A DNA stretch of 64,000 bases from an uncultured bacterium. GTDB lineage: Bacteria > Myxococcota_A > Bradymonadia > UBA7976 > VGTA01. The position numbers and the translations under genes were made by a program. The notes under the pieces were generated by a model, which saw nothing but the letters and a program-made list of their open reading frames with translations, was not told the origin of the DNA and ran no database searches. The stretch spans positions 186,001 through 250,000 of the forward strand of contig CALSSE010000005.1 of NCBI GenBank assembly GCA_943788935.1, given 5' to 3'. Below are positions 32,636 through 43,269 of the stretch, piece by piece; within the stretch, counting starts at the first letter, position 1; each line of letters starts with the position of its first letter.

Positions 32636-34522
32636 ATGGTGGCCACAAATCCGCCGATGAGTCATACTCAACGATTCACGATCCTGGCGACCCATAGCCA
32701 TGTTTATCACTTCATCTCAGACTCTAGACTAACGGTTATTATGAGCGCGATATCTACAGATCAGCGGCGACTTCTTGGAGAGACGTTCTCTTTAAACCAT
32801 GGTTCACTGCACATTTATTTACGTCAACTCGATGAGTGGTATGTTCATGACGAAGCGCCTCCAAATAAGACGCTCCCTTTAGCTGATGGTGGTCAAGAGG
32901 GCTCCGCATCACGAACTCAAATATGGTGCCGCGGTGTGGCATTTGATACCTCTTCAAACTCACGCCTCGACACACGAGCGATCGCTAACGAGCTCATCGA
33001 GCGATCAGCGGATCTCCCCCCCACTACGCTGACGACCCACTTCACAGGACAATTCGCCGCGATCAACCTGATCATGGGGACACACAATTCGGTTGATCGA
33101 GTTGAGCTCCATAGTGATCGACTGAGGTCTTTCCCGCTCTTTTATGCTAAGCGCTCTGGGTCGCTCTGGGTCTCAGATGATCTGCTGTGGATGAGTGAAC
33201 AGCTAGCGGCTGATCTCCAAGAGACCAGCGTCCTCTCTATGTGGCGCACCGCTCAGCTGGTGAGCGGGAGTGACACCCTCTTTAAGGGGATCAAACAGTT
33301 GCGCGCTTCTGAGGTGATCACCTGGGATGGTGTCAAGCTCACCTCTACATCTGGAGAGACATATCTCCATCAAGAAGTCTCAGACATGAGCAGCACAGAG
33401 CTCAAGAGACGATTACGGGTAGGGATCAACACGTGTATTGATCGCCTCATTCAATTCGCCGATGGCGCGCCGCTAGTGATCCCACTCAGCGGGGGCTTTG
33501 ACTCTCGTCTCATCCTCACCGCCCTCGTGGACGCTGGTTACCCAAACCTCGTCGCCTTTACCTATGGTAAGAGCCATACTCCTGAAGTAGAGGTCAGTAA
33601 AGAGATCGCGTCTCAGCTCGGCGTACGATGGTGTTTTGTCAAGTATACCTCTCATATGTGGTGTTCATGGTCCAAGAGTGAGCAGGGCCGATTGATCATA
33701 GACCACGCGAGACGCAGCGGGGCTCTCTATCATGTACAAGATCCCCTCGCGATCGCGACCTTGGTGGAACGCGGGGACATCGAGCCTAACAGCGTCGTAG
33801 TCTGTGGTCACTCAGGAGATGTGCACGCCGGGAGCGTCATCGATGCCAAGAGTCTCAAAGCTCCCTTAAGCATCAAGGGCTATCTCGACTTACTCTCAAG
33901 TAAATATTTTGGTTTTAATGCTGCGAGTGACCCTCCCGGTCACTCTGTCGATTCGGTAGAACTTGAGACCGCCTTTATTAATAAGTTAACCCAAGAGCTG
34001 AGCGCTGATTTTATGACGAGAGCTCAAGAGAGCCTCACGCGTGAGTCGCTGATCGATGAGCTCGAGCGTTGGTTCTGGCGTGAGCGATGCGCCAAGTTCT
34101 TAGTTCAGTCGATGCGTACCTATGAGGTGCATGGACTCCGGTGGTGGCTGCCCCTGTGGGATGACGCGTTCACCTCATTGTGGATGGATGTCCCTTTACG
34201 CCATCGAGGACGTGTCGGGGTCTATCATGAGTTTGTCGATGACTACTTTGAGCAGGTAGCGAAGTATAGGCCACCTCAAGGGATCATTCGCCATCATCAC
34301 CCACGCCCCGTCCCCTTTTACAAGCGTTGGCTCCTACACTCGTCGCTGATTCAGACGATGCGTTTACGAGCCCGTCATCCCTTTGGCTGGTATCACTTGA
34401 TCCCATTTTGGCGTCATGCCCGCTCACCCCACCACGCGCTCCACATCAACGCGATGCTCGTTGATCAAGAGCTGCGCTGGTGGCGCGCTCGTCAAGCGCG
34501 CTTACTCAAAGCTCGCACATGA
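32636..34522 (+). CDS. Asparagine-synthase-like amidotransferase
   Basis: 628 residues. The C-terminal half has the PP-loop of the Asn_synthase family (PF00733): VIPLSGGFDSRLILTAL (SGGFDS at 285-290), and further VVCGHSGDVHAG. The N-terminal ~200 residues resemble the glutaminase fold (DRLRSFPLFYAKRSGSLWVSDDLLWM, GIKQLRASEVITWDG) but no N-terminal catalytic Cys is present, so glutamine hydrolysis is unlikely. It probably forms an amide or lactam bond on an unknown substrate using ATP. Lasso-peptide cyclases share this architecture, but no precursor or protease gene is next to it. The start could also be the ATG near 32741. Confidence 0.82.
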   Translation: MVATNPPMSHTQRFTILATHSHVYHFISDSRLTVIMSAISTDQRRLLGETFSLNHGSLHIYLRQLDEWYVHDEAPPNKTLPLADGGQEGSASRTQIWCRGVAFDTSSNSRLDTRAIANELIERSADLPPTTLTTHFTGQFAAINLIMGTHNSVDRVELHSDRLRSFPLFYAKRSGSLWVSDDLLWMSEQLAADLQETSVLSMWRTAQLVSGSDTLFKGIKQLRASEVITWDGVKLTSTSGETYLHQEVSDMSSTELKRRLRVGINTCIDRLIQFADGAPLVIPLSGGFDSRLILTALVDAGYPNLVAFTYGKSHTPEVEVSKEIASQLGVRWCFVKYTSHMWCSWSKSEQGRLIIDHARRSGALYHVQDPLAIATLVERGDIEPNSVVVCGHSGDVHAGSVIDAKSLKAPLSIKGYLDLLSSKYFGFNAASDPPGHSVDSVELETAFINKLTQELSADFMTRAQESLTRESLIDELERWFWRERCAKFLVQSMRTYEVHGLRWWLPLWDDAFTSLWMDVPLRHRGRVGVYHEFVDDYFEQVAKYRPPQGIIRHHHPRPVPFYKRWLLHSSLIQTMRLRARHPFGWYHLIPFWRHARSPHHALHINAMLVDQELRWWRARQARLLKART

Positions 34523-34863
34523 CCATCAATGCATGAGTTGCCTGAGTCGTGAGCTGCATGTCTAAATGATGCGCGTGTCTGCTGACTCGCCTGCAAGTGA
34601 CTCTTCGGGTGAGAATGGCCAACTTAATGGAGACGAGTCTGATTATGGGCTCAGTCAAGAGACAGAGCGCTATGCAGGAGCATAGGTCGCCAGAGGTTAT
34701 CGAGCAGGCGTATTAAACTGCTCTGTAAACTCACTTCTGTAGACTCGCTGAAACTATAGGTGATATGGCATAATCCTACCTATCATGGTATGTAGTCTCT
34801 CCTAGGATTACTGACGACCTCCCCCCAAAAATATCATCCGCATCCCCTAGAAGAGGCTGAGTC
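34523..34863. other. Intergenic region; one doubtful small ORF
   Basis: A 39-residue frame at 34566-34685 (MMRVSADSPASDSSGENGQL...) is acidic and Ser-rich with ordinary codons but no ribosome site or family, so it may not be translated. The right end holds an AT-rich stretch that could be the promoter of the SelO gene. Nothing else seen. Confidence 0.4.
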
Positions 34864-36567
34864 ATGCAGCAGACTAAAGACTTCGCAAAACCTACCGACA
34901 TATCGACTTTCGCAGAGTTTGCTGAACGAGCAGATTACTCACTCATGGATTCACTGCAACCCGATCCTGAGGCGACCGATGATGGTGATGATCACAGCCC
35001 ACGTCAGGTGCGTTCAGGCCATTATGTCCCGGTGAAGCCCACGCCGATCTCATCGCCAACCCTTGTCACCTACAGTAAGTCGTTATTTAACGATTTAGGC
35101 CTAAGTGAGAGCTTGGCGCAGGATGACAAGTTCTGTCGTCTGTTTTCTGGTGATCAGAGTGTCGCTCAAGACCCCATCAAGCCCTTCGGATGGGCCACTG
35201 GCTACGCGCTCTCTATTTATGGAACAGAATACAATGAGCAATGTCCCTTTCGAACAGGAAATGGCTACGGAGATGGTCGAGCGATCTCCATATTTGAAGG
35301 CTCTTTCCATGGTCAGCGTTGGGAGATGCAGCTTAAAGGCTCAGGACCTACCCCCTATTGTCGTGGCGCCGATGGACGGGCCGTACTCCGTTCAAGCGTT
35401 AGAGAGTTTCTGGCACAGGAGTTTATGCATGCACTAGGAGTCCCCACCACTCGCTCGCTGACGCTATACATGTCTCAGCTCGAGACGGTGCGTCGACCAT
35501 GGTATTCTCCAAGTTCACAATCCTATAATCCCGATGTCATGACAGATAACTTAGTGGCGATCTCAACTCGAGTGGCTCCCTCATTTTTACGGGTTGGGCA
35601 GCTCGAGCTTTTTGCACGTCGAGTACGCAATGAGACACACTCTGAGGCGCTCAAAGAGCTGAAGATGATCGTCCATCACTTGATAGAGCGAAATTATCGA
35701 GAGGACATAGATGAAAATATGCCCTTTAGTGAGCAAGTCGTTGAGCTTGCTCGCTTGTTCAGTTCACGGCTTATCTCCCTCATCGCACATTGGCTACGAG
35801 TAGGGTATTGTCAGGGCAATTTCAACAGTGATAATTGCGCCGCGGGGGGGTCTACTCTTGACTACGGTCCCTTTGGTTTCTGTGAGCTATTTGACCCAAG
35901 ATTTCAGCCATGGACCGGAGGAGGGCAACACTTCTCTTTCTTTAATCAACCTGCAGCCGCCGAACAGAATTTCCAGATGTTTTGTCATGCGCTCCGTCCT
36001 CTTATCGCTGATCACGAAGAAGCCTCAATGATGATCGACAAGATTCAGGGAGGCTTCTCTGACGCAATGAAAGCGGAGATCAGTCTGATGTGGGCAAAGA
36101 AACTAGGTCTGAACACCGCCGACCCTTTGTTACTCAAAGACCTATTTCAGCTGATGGTTCACTCTAATGCAGACTATACAATGTTTTTCCGAGAGCTCTC
36201 TTCAATCCCCAATGAGATCTCAACTTTAAAGAGGAGCTTTTATACGCCGAGCTCCAAGATGCTCGACGATAGATGGACGTCTTGGCTTCATCGATGGCGT
36301 GACCAAGTGATCAGAACAGGGGATCTAGAAGACATCTCTCACTCGATGAAACAACTTAACCCTAGCATCACTTGGCGTGAATGGTTAGTCGCACCCGCTT
36401 ACCAAGAAGCAGAGAGCGGACAATTTACTTTAATCCAAGAGCTACAAGAGGTCTTCAATCATCCCTACAGAGATATATCTCCAAAACAAGCGTCTAAATA
36501 TGACCGTCTGAGGCCAAAAGAACACTTTAATGTCGGAGGGATTTCTCACTACAGCTGCTCATCTTGA
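34864..36567 (+). CDS. selO: SelO/YdiU family protein AMPylase
   Basis: 567 residues, somewhat longer than the usual 480-520. The kinase-like fold of SelO (UPF0061) is clear: FGWATGYALSIYG, EMQLKGSGPTPYCRGADGRAVLRSSVREFLAQEFMHALGVPTTRSL (nucleotide site, KGSGPTPY at 158-165), RVAPSFLRVGQLELFA, and GNFNSDNCAAGGSTLDYGPFGF (SDN 322-324, Asp333) which supplies the metal ligands. The family usually reads GVMNTDN here, so this is a variant. SelO transfers AMP to Ser/Thr/Tyr of protein substrates, with roles in redox homeostasis. The extra length lies in an N-terminal extension of about 50 residues. An AGAGG site precedes the ATG. Confidence 0.92.
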   Translation: MQQTKDFAKPTDISTFAEFAERADYSLMDSLQPDPEATDDGDDHSPRQVRSGHYVPVKPTPISSPTLVTYSKSLFNDLGLSESLAQDDKFCRLFSGDQSVAQDPIKPFGWATGYALSIYGTEYNEQCPFRTGNGYGDGRAISIFEGSFHGQRWEMQLKGSGPTPYCRGADGRAVLRSSVREFLAQEFMHALGVPTTRSLTLYMSQLETVRRPWYSPSSQSYNPDVMTDNLVAISTRVAPSFLRVGQLELFARRVRNETHSEALKELKMIVHHLIERNYREDIDENMPFSEQVVELARLFSSRLISLIAHWLRVGYCQGNFNSDNCAAGGSTLDYGPFGFCELFDPRFQPWTGGGQHFSFFNQPAAAEQNFQMFCHALRPLIADHEEASMMIDKIQGGFSDAMKAEISLMWAKKLGLNTADPLLLKDLFQLMVHSNADYTMFFRELSSIPNEISTLKRSFYTPSSKMLDDRWTSWLHRWRDQVIRTGDLEDISHSMKQLNPSITWREWLVAPAYQEAESGQFTLIQELQEVFNHPYRDISPKQASKYDRLRPKEHFNVGGISHYSCSS

Positions 36568-36975
36568 GTCAGACAGCGAACCCTACCTTAGACCGTCAAC
36601 AACTTCAGAGGGTATTGTCAAAGAGCGATCCCCTCTCCTCTCTATTTCGATTTCCTGTCATAAATACAGTGCTTCGGGAGCGGTCTCATTAATGTTCGGC
36701 GTAAAGTATCCGTACCTCTCTAGGTACTGTCTACTGTGGACCCACCTGAGACTTTAGTTAAAACTGAAACAGTAATTATCTAAATAAAGACGATTGCTTT
36801 CACTAGCAAACTAGCATTAAGCAAACACCCAAAAATTTGATTTAAATATAATAAAAGAAGAGATGCCACAGCAAGAAAATATGTATACGATTTTAATATT
36901 GGAACGACGTCAAAAGATATTAATGCTATATTCTTTTCCCTTCGGCGATATGCCACTTTAAAAGAACGGATTAGA
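36568..36975. other. Intergenic, AT-rich; promoter region of the TSP3/collagen-like pair
   Basis: The right 200 bp is AT-rich (ttaaatataataaaag and similar) and probably holds the promoter of the following two-gene unit. The frames in the left part are shadows. No gene, repeat or RNA was recognised. Confidence 0.5.
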
Positions 36976-37509
36976 ATGAATGTGACACGGTTGGGACTCT
37001 TTCATACTCTTATATGGAGTATGTCGCTGGGAGTCGGTTGTAGTGATGAAGCCACTAATAGCTCGGTCAGTGACTGTAGTACGGATGGCATTGGCTGTGA
37101 TGTTGGGTTTATATGTGCCTTGAATCAAAATGAACTCTATCAATGCGTATCTGAGAGCGAACAAACTGACGCTTCAATGAGCACACTTGACGCTAGGGTC
37201 GATATGCTTGATGCATCACCAGAACACGATTCAGAGCTTGTCATGGACAGTGACGGTGATGGCGCTGAAGATGATCTAGACAACTGTCCTGATACGTCAA
37301 ATCCGAATCAAGTTGACAGAGATGATGATGGTCTAGGTGATGATTGTGACATCGAACCAAATATACAAAACTTTATTTTAAATGGGCAGGTTCTGATGTT
37401 AGGCGGATCGAGTATTGATGATCGCTATACTGTGACATCTTCCATAACCTCAGCGGTTGGTGAGTTAACAGACGGCCAGTTGATTATGACGGGGAGACTA
37501 AATCCATGA
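36976..37509 (+). CDS. Lipoprotein with thrombospondin-type-3 repeat
   Basis: 177 residues. The signal peptide ends at SLGVGC (Cys22). A short Cys-rich segment follows ([18 protein letters not shown]), then an acidic stretch and a TSP3-type calcium-binding motif around 90-125: [24 protein letters not shown] and [12 protein letters not shown]. The stop overlaps the start of the collagen-like gene by 4 bp (ATGA), so the two are translationally coupled and probably work together on the surface. Confidence 0.85.
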   Translation: MNVTRLGLFHTLIWSMSLGVGCSDEATNSSVSDCSTDGIGCDVGFICALNQNELYQCVSESEQTDASMSTLDARVDMLDASPEHDSELVMDSDGDGAEDDLDNCPDTSNPNQVDRDDDGLGDDCDIEPNIQNFILNGQVLMLGGSSIDDRYTVTSSITSAVGELTDGQLIMTGRLNP

Positions 37510-40067
37510 AAACTAATATCTATTTTCCACTCTTTCTTATTCTGAGTCTATTGAGCGAACCGGTCTGGGGACAAGACACTCTGACTTACCAAGGAACGAT
37601 CACCAATGCAGCTAGGCAGCCAGTGAGCGCCAGTTATCCAATGGTGTTTAAGCTCTACGCAGGTGACGATGATGAGGCGATTTGGACAGAGCGTAACGAG
37701 AGCATTGATATTATCGATGGCGTCTTTAGTGTTGAGCTCGGTAGTCTTACACCGTTTCCATCAAATCTTGGTTTTGATCGCTCACTCTATTTAGGGATCG
37801 CTGTTAATGATGGTCCTGAGATGTCACCGAGACTCAAGGTGTCAAGTGCACTGCGCGCTAGATGGGCTGCTCATGCACAGGATGTGAGCGACGAAGATAT
37901 TAACCCCAACTCAGTGAGTATCAATGGCGACGAGGTCATTGATGAATTGGGTCATTGGGTGGGAGATCCTAGCGGACTCAGAGGTGAGAATGGGCTACAA
38001 GGAGAGCCTGGAGCTCAGGGTGAGCGTGGGTTAGACGGTGTGAGTGTTGAGGAGGCACTGGTGAATATGTCCGGTGAGCTTGTTTTGACCTTGTCTGATC
38101 GTCGCCAACTTAATGTCGGGTTAGTGATTGGTAATGATGGTGTCTCGGGCTCTCAAGGTGATGACGGGGCAACAATCGTTGATGTAGACATCGATGAGGT
38201 GGGTACTCTAACGGTAGTTTTAAGTGATGGTCGTCTATTACTCGCCACAGGTAATGCCAAAGGTCCACAAGGAGAGAGAGGAGAGAGAGGAGAGAGAGGA
38301 GAGAGAGGAGAGAGAGGAGAGAGAGGCACAGAAGGTGTGTCTATTATCTCAAGTGATCTTATTGAAGATACGCTGATTCTTATATTGTCAGATGGGAGCG
38401 AACTTAGTGTAGGTAATATCAAAGGCGCTCAAGGTGAGCCCGGCGCTCAAGGTGAGCCCGGCGCTCAAGGTGAACCCGGCGCTCAAGGTGAACCCGGCGC
38501 TCAAGGTGAGCCCGGCGCTCAAGGTGAGCCCGGCGCTCAAGGTGAACCCGGCGCTCAAGGTGAACCCGGCCCTCAAGGTGAGCCCGGTGCTCAAGGTGAG
38601 CCCGGCCCTCAAGGTGAGCCTGGCCCTCAAGGTGAGCCCGGCCCTCAAGGTGAGCCCGGCGCTCAAGGTGAGCCCGGCCCTCAAGGTGAGCCCGGCCCTC
38701 AAGGTGAGCCCGGCGCTCAAGGTGAGCCCGGCGCTCAAGGTGAGCCTGGCGTCCAAGGACCGCCAGGCGCGGTTGGCCCAAGTGGTGTAAGCGTTGTATC
38801 AGCGGCGGTCAATCAACTAGGTGAATTGGAGATGCAGCTCTCCGATGGGGGTGAAATAAACGCTGGATCTGTGGACGCGAATACGGCTTGTGCAGTGAAC
38901 CCCGTCGTTGTGAATGGGGTTACTGTCAATGGCCTGATCTCACTTCAATGTGGAAACCAGAACCCTATTAAAGTGAGACTTGCGGGATGTGGTGATCATG
39001 TCGTCGATGCCGATGAAGAGTGTGATGACGGTAATCAGATGAATACAGATGCGTGTAAGAATGATTGTACCCAAGCTGTTTGTGGGGATGCTGTTGTATA
39101 TGTTGGACAAGAAGAGTGTGATGATGGCAATGATATAGACGGAGATGACTGTACAAACGCCTGCACAGACGCCATCTGCGGTGATACGGTAGTAGGACCT
39201 GATGAAGACTGCGATGATGGCAACAGCTCTAATCTCGACTCATGCACAAACAACTGTGTCGCTGCTAGATGCGGAGACGGATTCGTAGGCCCAGGTGAAG
39301 ACTGCGATGATGGAGATGCAGTTAATGGTAATGGCTGTGATGTTGATTGCACACTGAGCGCTCCCTGTGGCGCCAACTGTCCAAATCTGAATTTTGTGAC
39401 GATTACCGGAGGGCAATTTAGTATGGGAGATGATAACGGTTCCTCATCGCCTATGCACAATGTTAACGTCACTACTTTTAAGATGACACAAACAACAGTG
39501 ACAGTAGCTCAATATAGTATGTGTATTGATGCTGGAGTATGCCCTATACCACCCGGTGGGACATATAACGAATTCAATAAGAATAATCATCCAATCAACC
39601 GAGTACGCTGGCAAGATGCTCAAACATATGCAACTTGGGTTGGAGCTCGACTTCCAACCGAGAGCGAATGGGAATATGCAGCTCGAAACCGTGGTCAAAA
39701 CGTGTTGTATCCTTGGGGGAACACAAGCGCAAACTGCAACTTTGCCAATGTTAATAATTGCTATAGCTTTACTAGCCCTGTTTGCGAGTTTCCAAATGGC
39801 ACAACAAATCAAGGTTTATGCGATATGGCAGGTGGGGTGTATGAGTGGGTCGAAGACGATTATCATAATAATTATAATGGGGCACCGAATAATGGATCAG
39901 CATGGGTAGATAGTCCACGAGCAGCTCAACGCGTACTCAGAGGAGGGTCTTGGAGCGCAAGTGCGTCAAATGCTACTGTTTATTATCGTTATGCTGCTGA
40001 CTCGCCTACTTTTTTAAGTGCAGGGGGCACCTCGACTACCTATGGATTCCGATTAGCACGCGATTAA
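37506..40067 (+). CDS. Secreted collagen-like protein with DUF4215 repeats and C-terminal FGE-type domain
   Basis: 853 residues. A cleavable signal peptide (to about residue 23, SEPVWGQ) is followed by a beta domain ([24 protein letters not shown]; about 24-125) like those of fibre proteins. Collagen Gly-X-Y tracts then alternate with three similar ~35-residue modules ([43 protein letters not shown]). The main tract (about 307-427) is nearly pure [12 protein letters not shown]. Four DUF4215 Cys repeats (CGD..V...EECDDGN) fill about 480-600. The C-terminal FGE/C-type-lectin-like domain (about 625-853: [48 protein letters not shown]) lacks an obvious catalytic Cys pair, so binding is likelier than catalysis. 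It is probably a trimeric surface fibre with a recognition head. Confidence 0.92.
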   Translation: MKTNIYFPLFLILSLLSEPVWGQDTLTYQGTITNAARQPVSASYPMVFKLYAGDDDEAIWTERNESIDIIDGVFSVELGSLTPFPSNLGFDRSLYLGIAVNDGPEMSPRLKVSSALRARWAAHAQDVSDEDINPNSVSINGDEVIDELGHWVGDPSGLRGENGLQGEPGAQGERGLDGVSVEEALVNMSGELVLTLSDRRQLNVGLVIGNDGVSGSQGDDGATIVDVDIDEVGTLTVVLSDGRLLLATGNAKGPQGERGERGERGERGERGERGTEGVSIISSDLIEDTLILILSDGSELSVGNIKGAQGEPGAQGEPGAQGEPGAQGEPGAQGEPGAQGEPGAQGEPGAQGEPGPQGEPGAQGEPGPQGEPGPQGEPGPQGEPGAQGEPGPQGEPGPQGEPGAQGEPGAQGEPGVQGPPGAVGPSGVSVVSAAVNQLGELEMQLSDGGEINAGSVDANTACAVNPVVVNGVTVNGLISLQCGNQNPIKVRLAGCGDHVVDADEECDDGNQMNTDACKNDCTQAVCGDAVVYVGQEECDDGNDIDGDDCTNACTDAICGDTVVGPDEDCDDGNSSNLDSCTNNCVAARCGDGFVGPGEDCDDGDAVNGNGCDVDCTLSAPCGANCPNLNFVTITGGQFSMGDDNGSSSPMHNVNVTTFKMTQTTVTVAQYSMCIDAGVCPIPPGGTYNEFNKNNHPINRVRWQDAQTYATWVGARLPTESEWEYAARNRGQNVLYPWGNTSANCNFANVNNCYSFTSPVCEFPNGTTNQGLCDMAGGVYEWVEDDYHNNYNGAPNNGSAWVDSPRAAQRVLRGGSWSASASNATVYYRYAADSPTFLSAGGTSTTYGFRLARD
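38272..38325. repeat. 9-bp tandem repeat encoding Gly-Glu-Arg
   Basis: The unit ggagagaga is repeated six times in the first long collagen tract (GERGERGER...). Confidence 0.95.
38425..38760. repeat. 18-bp tandem repeat encoding Gly-Glu-Pro-Gly-Ala/Pro-Gln
   Basis: About nineteen copies of a unit like ggcgctcaaggtgagccc encode the main collagen tract. Copies differ mostly by gagccc/gaaccc and gctcaa/cctcaa, suggesting expansion in blocks. Confidence 0.97.
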
Positions 40068-40141
40068 GAAGTCCCTCTAAGACTTGAAGTAAGAAGTTCC
40101 TCTGAGGCTTGAAGTTATAAGAAGTTCCTCTTAAGAAAGTC

Positions 40142-40270
40142 CTCTGATACCTTTTGACTCTGATACCTTTTGACTCTGATACCTTTTGACTCTGATACCT
40201 TTTGACTCTGATACCTTTTGACTCTGATACCTTTTGACTCTGATACCTTTTGACTCTGATACCTTTTGAG
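40142..40270. repeat. 16-bp tandem repeat, eight copies
   Basis: The unit actctgataccttttg is repeated eight times, almost perfectly, between two convergent genes. It is preceded (40068-40141) by three imperfect units of the form agaagttcctctgaggcttga. Confidence 0.97.
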
Positions 40271-40320
40271 AGCTTTTGAATGGGGTGGATCGAGTGAGGC
40301 TCAGCGAGCGATCATTGTGG

Positions 40321-41709
40321 TCACTGACTCATCTCTGTAGCAAAGCGATTTAGCCTTATTATAGCCTTTGACAGCTGTGGACAATGATCCTGTATAAAGC
40401 GATCTATAAGAGGCTCATCTGATAAATCAAGACTGTAGGAGCGTGTTAAGGCTCGGTAAGCGATCAGGGTCGCTTCTCCATCATAGTCAACAGTCGCTAA
40501 TCTCACCTTGAGCTCCGAAGGTGATAAGTAGAAATCACTGCCAGGGAGGAGCGCGATATAGTATTCATCGAGCAGTAGAGCGCACAGCTCCTCGGAGGTG
40601 CTCACTCCCCTCTTTAGGAGCGGCCCTCGGTAGATCTCAAAATTAGGCATAAGATAGAAAGCGCCTCGGGGATCAGGCGTAGTGATCCCGAGATCATTTA
40701 AGCGCTTGGCGAGATACTGACCACAGAGTTGATGAATCGCTCGAGTATCCTCGATAAAGCGCCGAATCTCATCATTCGATTGATAGGCGGCGATCGCCGC
40801 ACGCTGAATAGGAGCGCTCACCGCTGAGAAGGTCTCGCTGATCACTGAGCAGAGCGCATCGATCAAAGGTCGTAGAGGTGCGGAGGTGGCTAGGAATCCT
40901 AAGCGATACCCACCGGCAGCATGGGCCTTACTAAGTCCCCCTGTGACGATAGTCCCCTCTGGGTAAAGAGTGAAAAAACCCTTCTTGCGTTGACCTGTGA
41001 AATCGATCTCTGCGTAGATCTCATCACTGATAACGATGACTTGATAGGCTCGACATACCTCGACTAAATGGCTGATCTCCTCATCATGGTAGACCGCGCC
41101 AGTCGGATTGTTTGGGCTGTTGATGATGAGTACTTTTTGACCTCTCGGACGAGAGATACACGCCTCTCTTAGCTCCTCTGCGGTGAGCTTATAGTGATTC
41201 AGCTCTTGGGTGAAGATGGGGACCATCTCCCGACCGGTCAAACTTACTTGTGGGCCATAGCTCACCCAGCTCGGAGCGGGGACCAACACCTCTCCTTGGA
41301 GACAGAGTAAGGCTTGATAGATCAGCTCTTTAGATCCGGGTCCGATACATATCAGCTCAGGATCAAAAGGATAATCGAACTGATCATCATAATACTGAGC
41401 GATCTGCTCGCGGAGCTCAAAGAGACCTCGGGTAGGGAGGTAGTCTTTATGATGAGCGTTCTCTTGTAAGGCGCTCACTACTGAAGGAGGGATCGGGAAA
41501 GGCGCTTGACCAAAACCAAAATGAACAAGGTCATGTCCCGCCTCTCTTAAGGCGAGTGCTCTTTGGTTAATCTTCAGAGTCGCTGACTCCTTAAGACGCT
41601 GAGTGATCTCGGTGAGCTGAACCACACTTTGAGGAGGACGAGGAGCGATCATACTATATCCAAACTGACTAACGATCTGTAAATAACTAAGTTGTTTACA
41701 GATTAACAC
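40321..41709 (-). CDS. PLP-dependent class I/II aminotransferase
   Basis: 462 residues from a GTG at 41709; the homologous part begins near Met20 (41652), so the true protein may be about 443 residues. Family marks: YLPTRGLFELREQIA (substrate-side loop), INSPNNPTGAVY (198-204), VISDEIYAEIDF with the PLP-contacting Asp, GGLSKAHAAGGYRLGF with the Schiff-base Lys261, and a C-terminal substrate-carboxylate region (LLPGSDFYLSPSELKVRLA) where the usual Arg is present in KVRLA. It resembles aspartate or aromatic aminotransferases of the AspB/AlaT group. The substrate cannot be fixed from sequence. Single gene, convergent with the FGE-collagen gene. Confidence 0.88.
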   Translation of the reverse strand: MLICKQLSYLQIVSQFGYSMIAPRPPQSVVQLTEITQRLKESATLKINQRALALREAGHDLVHFGFGQAPFPIPPSVVSALQENAHHKDYLPTRGLFELREQIAQYYDDQFDYPFDPELICIGPGSKELIYQALLCLQGEVLVPAPSWVSYGPQVSLTGREMVPIFTQELNHYKLTAEELREACISRPRGQKVLIINSPNNPTGAVYHDEEISHLVEVCRAYQVIVISDEIYAEIDFTGQRKKGFFTLYPEGTIVTGGLSKAHAAGGYRLGFLATSAPLRPLIDALCSVISETFSAVSAPIQRAAIAAYQSNDEIRRFIEDTRAIHQLCGQYLAKRLNDLGITTPDPRGAFYLMPNFEIYRGPLLKRGVSTSEELCALLLDEYYIALLPGSDFYLSPSELKVRLATVDYDGEATLIAYRALTRSYSLDLSDEPLIDRFIQDHCPQLSKAIIRLNRFATEMSQ

Positions 41710-41973
41710 TCTTTATCGTTACAGTGACAGCGCTAAACGATTTTGTTTTTTTGTTATCGTTCATCGCTTCCTCGCTCTTGCGATCCTGATCTTTCGGCGC
41801 CGCTCTATCTTAACACCTACTTAACAATGTAGTTCTCTTATGGGGCGAGAGGTGAGCGCAGCATTTTTTTCGCTCAGCATTTTTTCGCTGAGACTATACA
41901 GCACAAGGTGTTCAAACGACTATGAGCTTGATAATATACCTCATAAACAATCACCCACAGGGAGAGCTTGTCG

Positions 41974-43269
41974 ATGAAAATAGTAGGGAGTCTAGCGCTC
42001 ATACTCTCAGCATCTTTTACTATATCCTTAAGTGATGCTAAATCTCCAGAACCTCATCACCTTAACAGAGCAAAAACAGCCTCTGATCTCGCCACAAGGG
42101 CAATTAAGCGCGGTGAGTTAGAGCATGCTAAAATATTATTGATGAACGCCTTTAATCGCGACCCTTCTAATCTTAAATATCTGAAGGAAATCCATGCGTT
42201 CAATCATCGCTTTGAGTCCAAAGACGGACGAGCGCGAGCAGAGCTTATAGAGCTTACAGAGCGCGCTCTTTATCTTATCGCTCCTGAAGACGTGGAGGCG
42301 GCTCTGGTGATGCTCAAGAACCTCAAGCTTCAGCAGGAGAGCTCTAAGACCTCCTCGAACATCACTCATCGAGCGACCCTGCTCGCTCGCTTTCAGCTCA
42401 GCGCGACTCAAGAGAGCGATCAAGAGATCTTTGACCAACTTGAAGCTCTAGAGTCCCTATTGAATGACCCTCTCAGTGGTGACCTCAAAAAAACGCTCCT
42501 CGTCAAGCTACAGAGCCAGCGCACGCAGCTTACTCGCTATCACCGCTTACTCGATCTCTCACAAGAGTTACAGCGTTACATGAGACTACTTGAGAAGAGC
42601 TCCCCCTCCGACTCACCTAGAGCTCAAGCGCGCTCGAGGATGATCTCCAATACCCTCAATATTATGTATAGCGAAGAGATTGAGTCCTTACCGCAGCGAG
42701 CGAAAGTAAAACTAGAGGCGGTGATGGGTGACGCTGAACGAACTCTCAAGGCTTATATTAAACAGCGATCAAAGCGCAGCTATCTACAGGCCGCAGAGAG
42801 ATACAACACCTTTATCGTTACCTATAACCAAACGATCAAAGAGAACAAGGGTTACCAAGCGATCGTGCTTCAAGGCAGTCAACTTCTAGAGGCGCTGAGA
42901 GCGATTATCATTAAGATTCAGAACGATACGAGTTATCGGCAAACAAAGGACCTCATCAATCAGGTACAGCGATATATTCAACACGCTCTAGAAGCCCAAT
43001 CAACACTCTATAACCGCTGGTCAGCGGAGCGATGCCTACAGGCTCGTCAGCTGATTAATAAAGAGGTCTCGCTCAGTGATGCCGAAGCGATCACTATATT
43101 CTACGAGAGTGACTTGGCTAAGATCGATGCCCGCTATATCTCTCCTGAGGTGAGTTCAATCTATCATCAGCTGATTCAAGAGATCCTCACCGAGCTCCCC
43201 GCTAGTAAAGCGATCGAGCTTCAACGTGATCTTATGACCAGTAAAAAGCGCCGTTTGGATTCATTTTGA
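41974..43269 (+). CDS. Exported helical protein of unknown function
   Basis: About 431 residues from the ATG at 41974 (an in-frame TTG at 41968 is the alternative; GGGAGA lies upstream of both). A signal peptide (LALILSASFTISLSDA) is followed by an all-helical body with TPR-like first helices (ATRAIKRGELEHAKILLMNAFNRDPSNLKYL). No family recognised. It overlaps the next gene by 4 bp (stop TGA in TTGATT), so the two are probably made together. Likely periplasmic. Confidence 0.7.
   Translation: MKIVGSLALILSASFTISLSDAKSPEPHHLNRAKTASDLATRAIKRGELEHAKILLMNAFNRDPSNLKYLKEIHAFNHRFESKDGRARAELIELTERALYLIAPEDVEAALVMLKNLKLQQESSKTSSNITHRATLLARFQLSATQESDQEIFDQLEALESLLNDPLSGDLKKTLLVKLQSQRTQLTRYHRLLDLSQELQRYMRLLEKSSPSDSPRAQARSRMISNTLNIMYSEEIESLPQRAKVKLEAVMGDAERTLKAYIKQRSKRSYLQAAERYNTFIVTYNQTIKENKGYQAIVLQGSQLLEALRAIIIKIQNDTSYRQTKDLINQVQRYIQHALEAQSTLYNRWSAERCLQARQLINKEVSLSDAEAITIFYESDLAKIDARYISPEVSSIYHQLIQEILTELPASKAIELQRDLMTSKKRRLDSF

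Noticed and set aside
32636-34522. Lasso-peptide biosynthesis cluster
   Set aside because: The asparagine-synthase-like gene could be a cyclase, but no precursor peptide, leader-binding or protease gene lies beside it.
38388-38790. Long open frames antisense to and overlapping the collagen tract
   Set aside because: They are simple translations of the 18-bp repeat in other frames and have no start region or homology.
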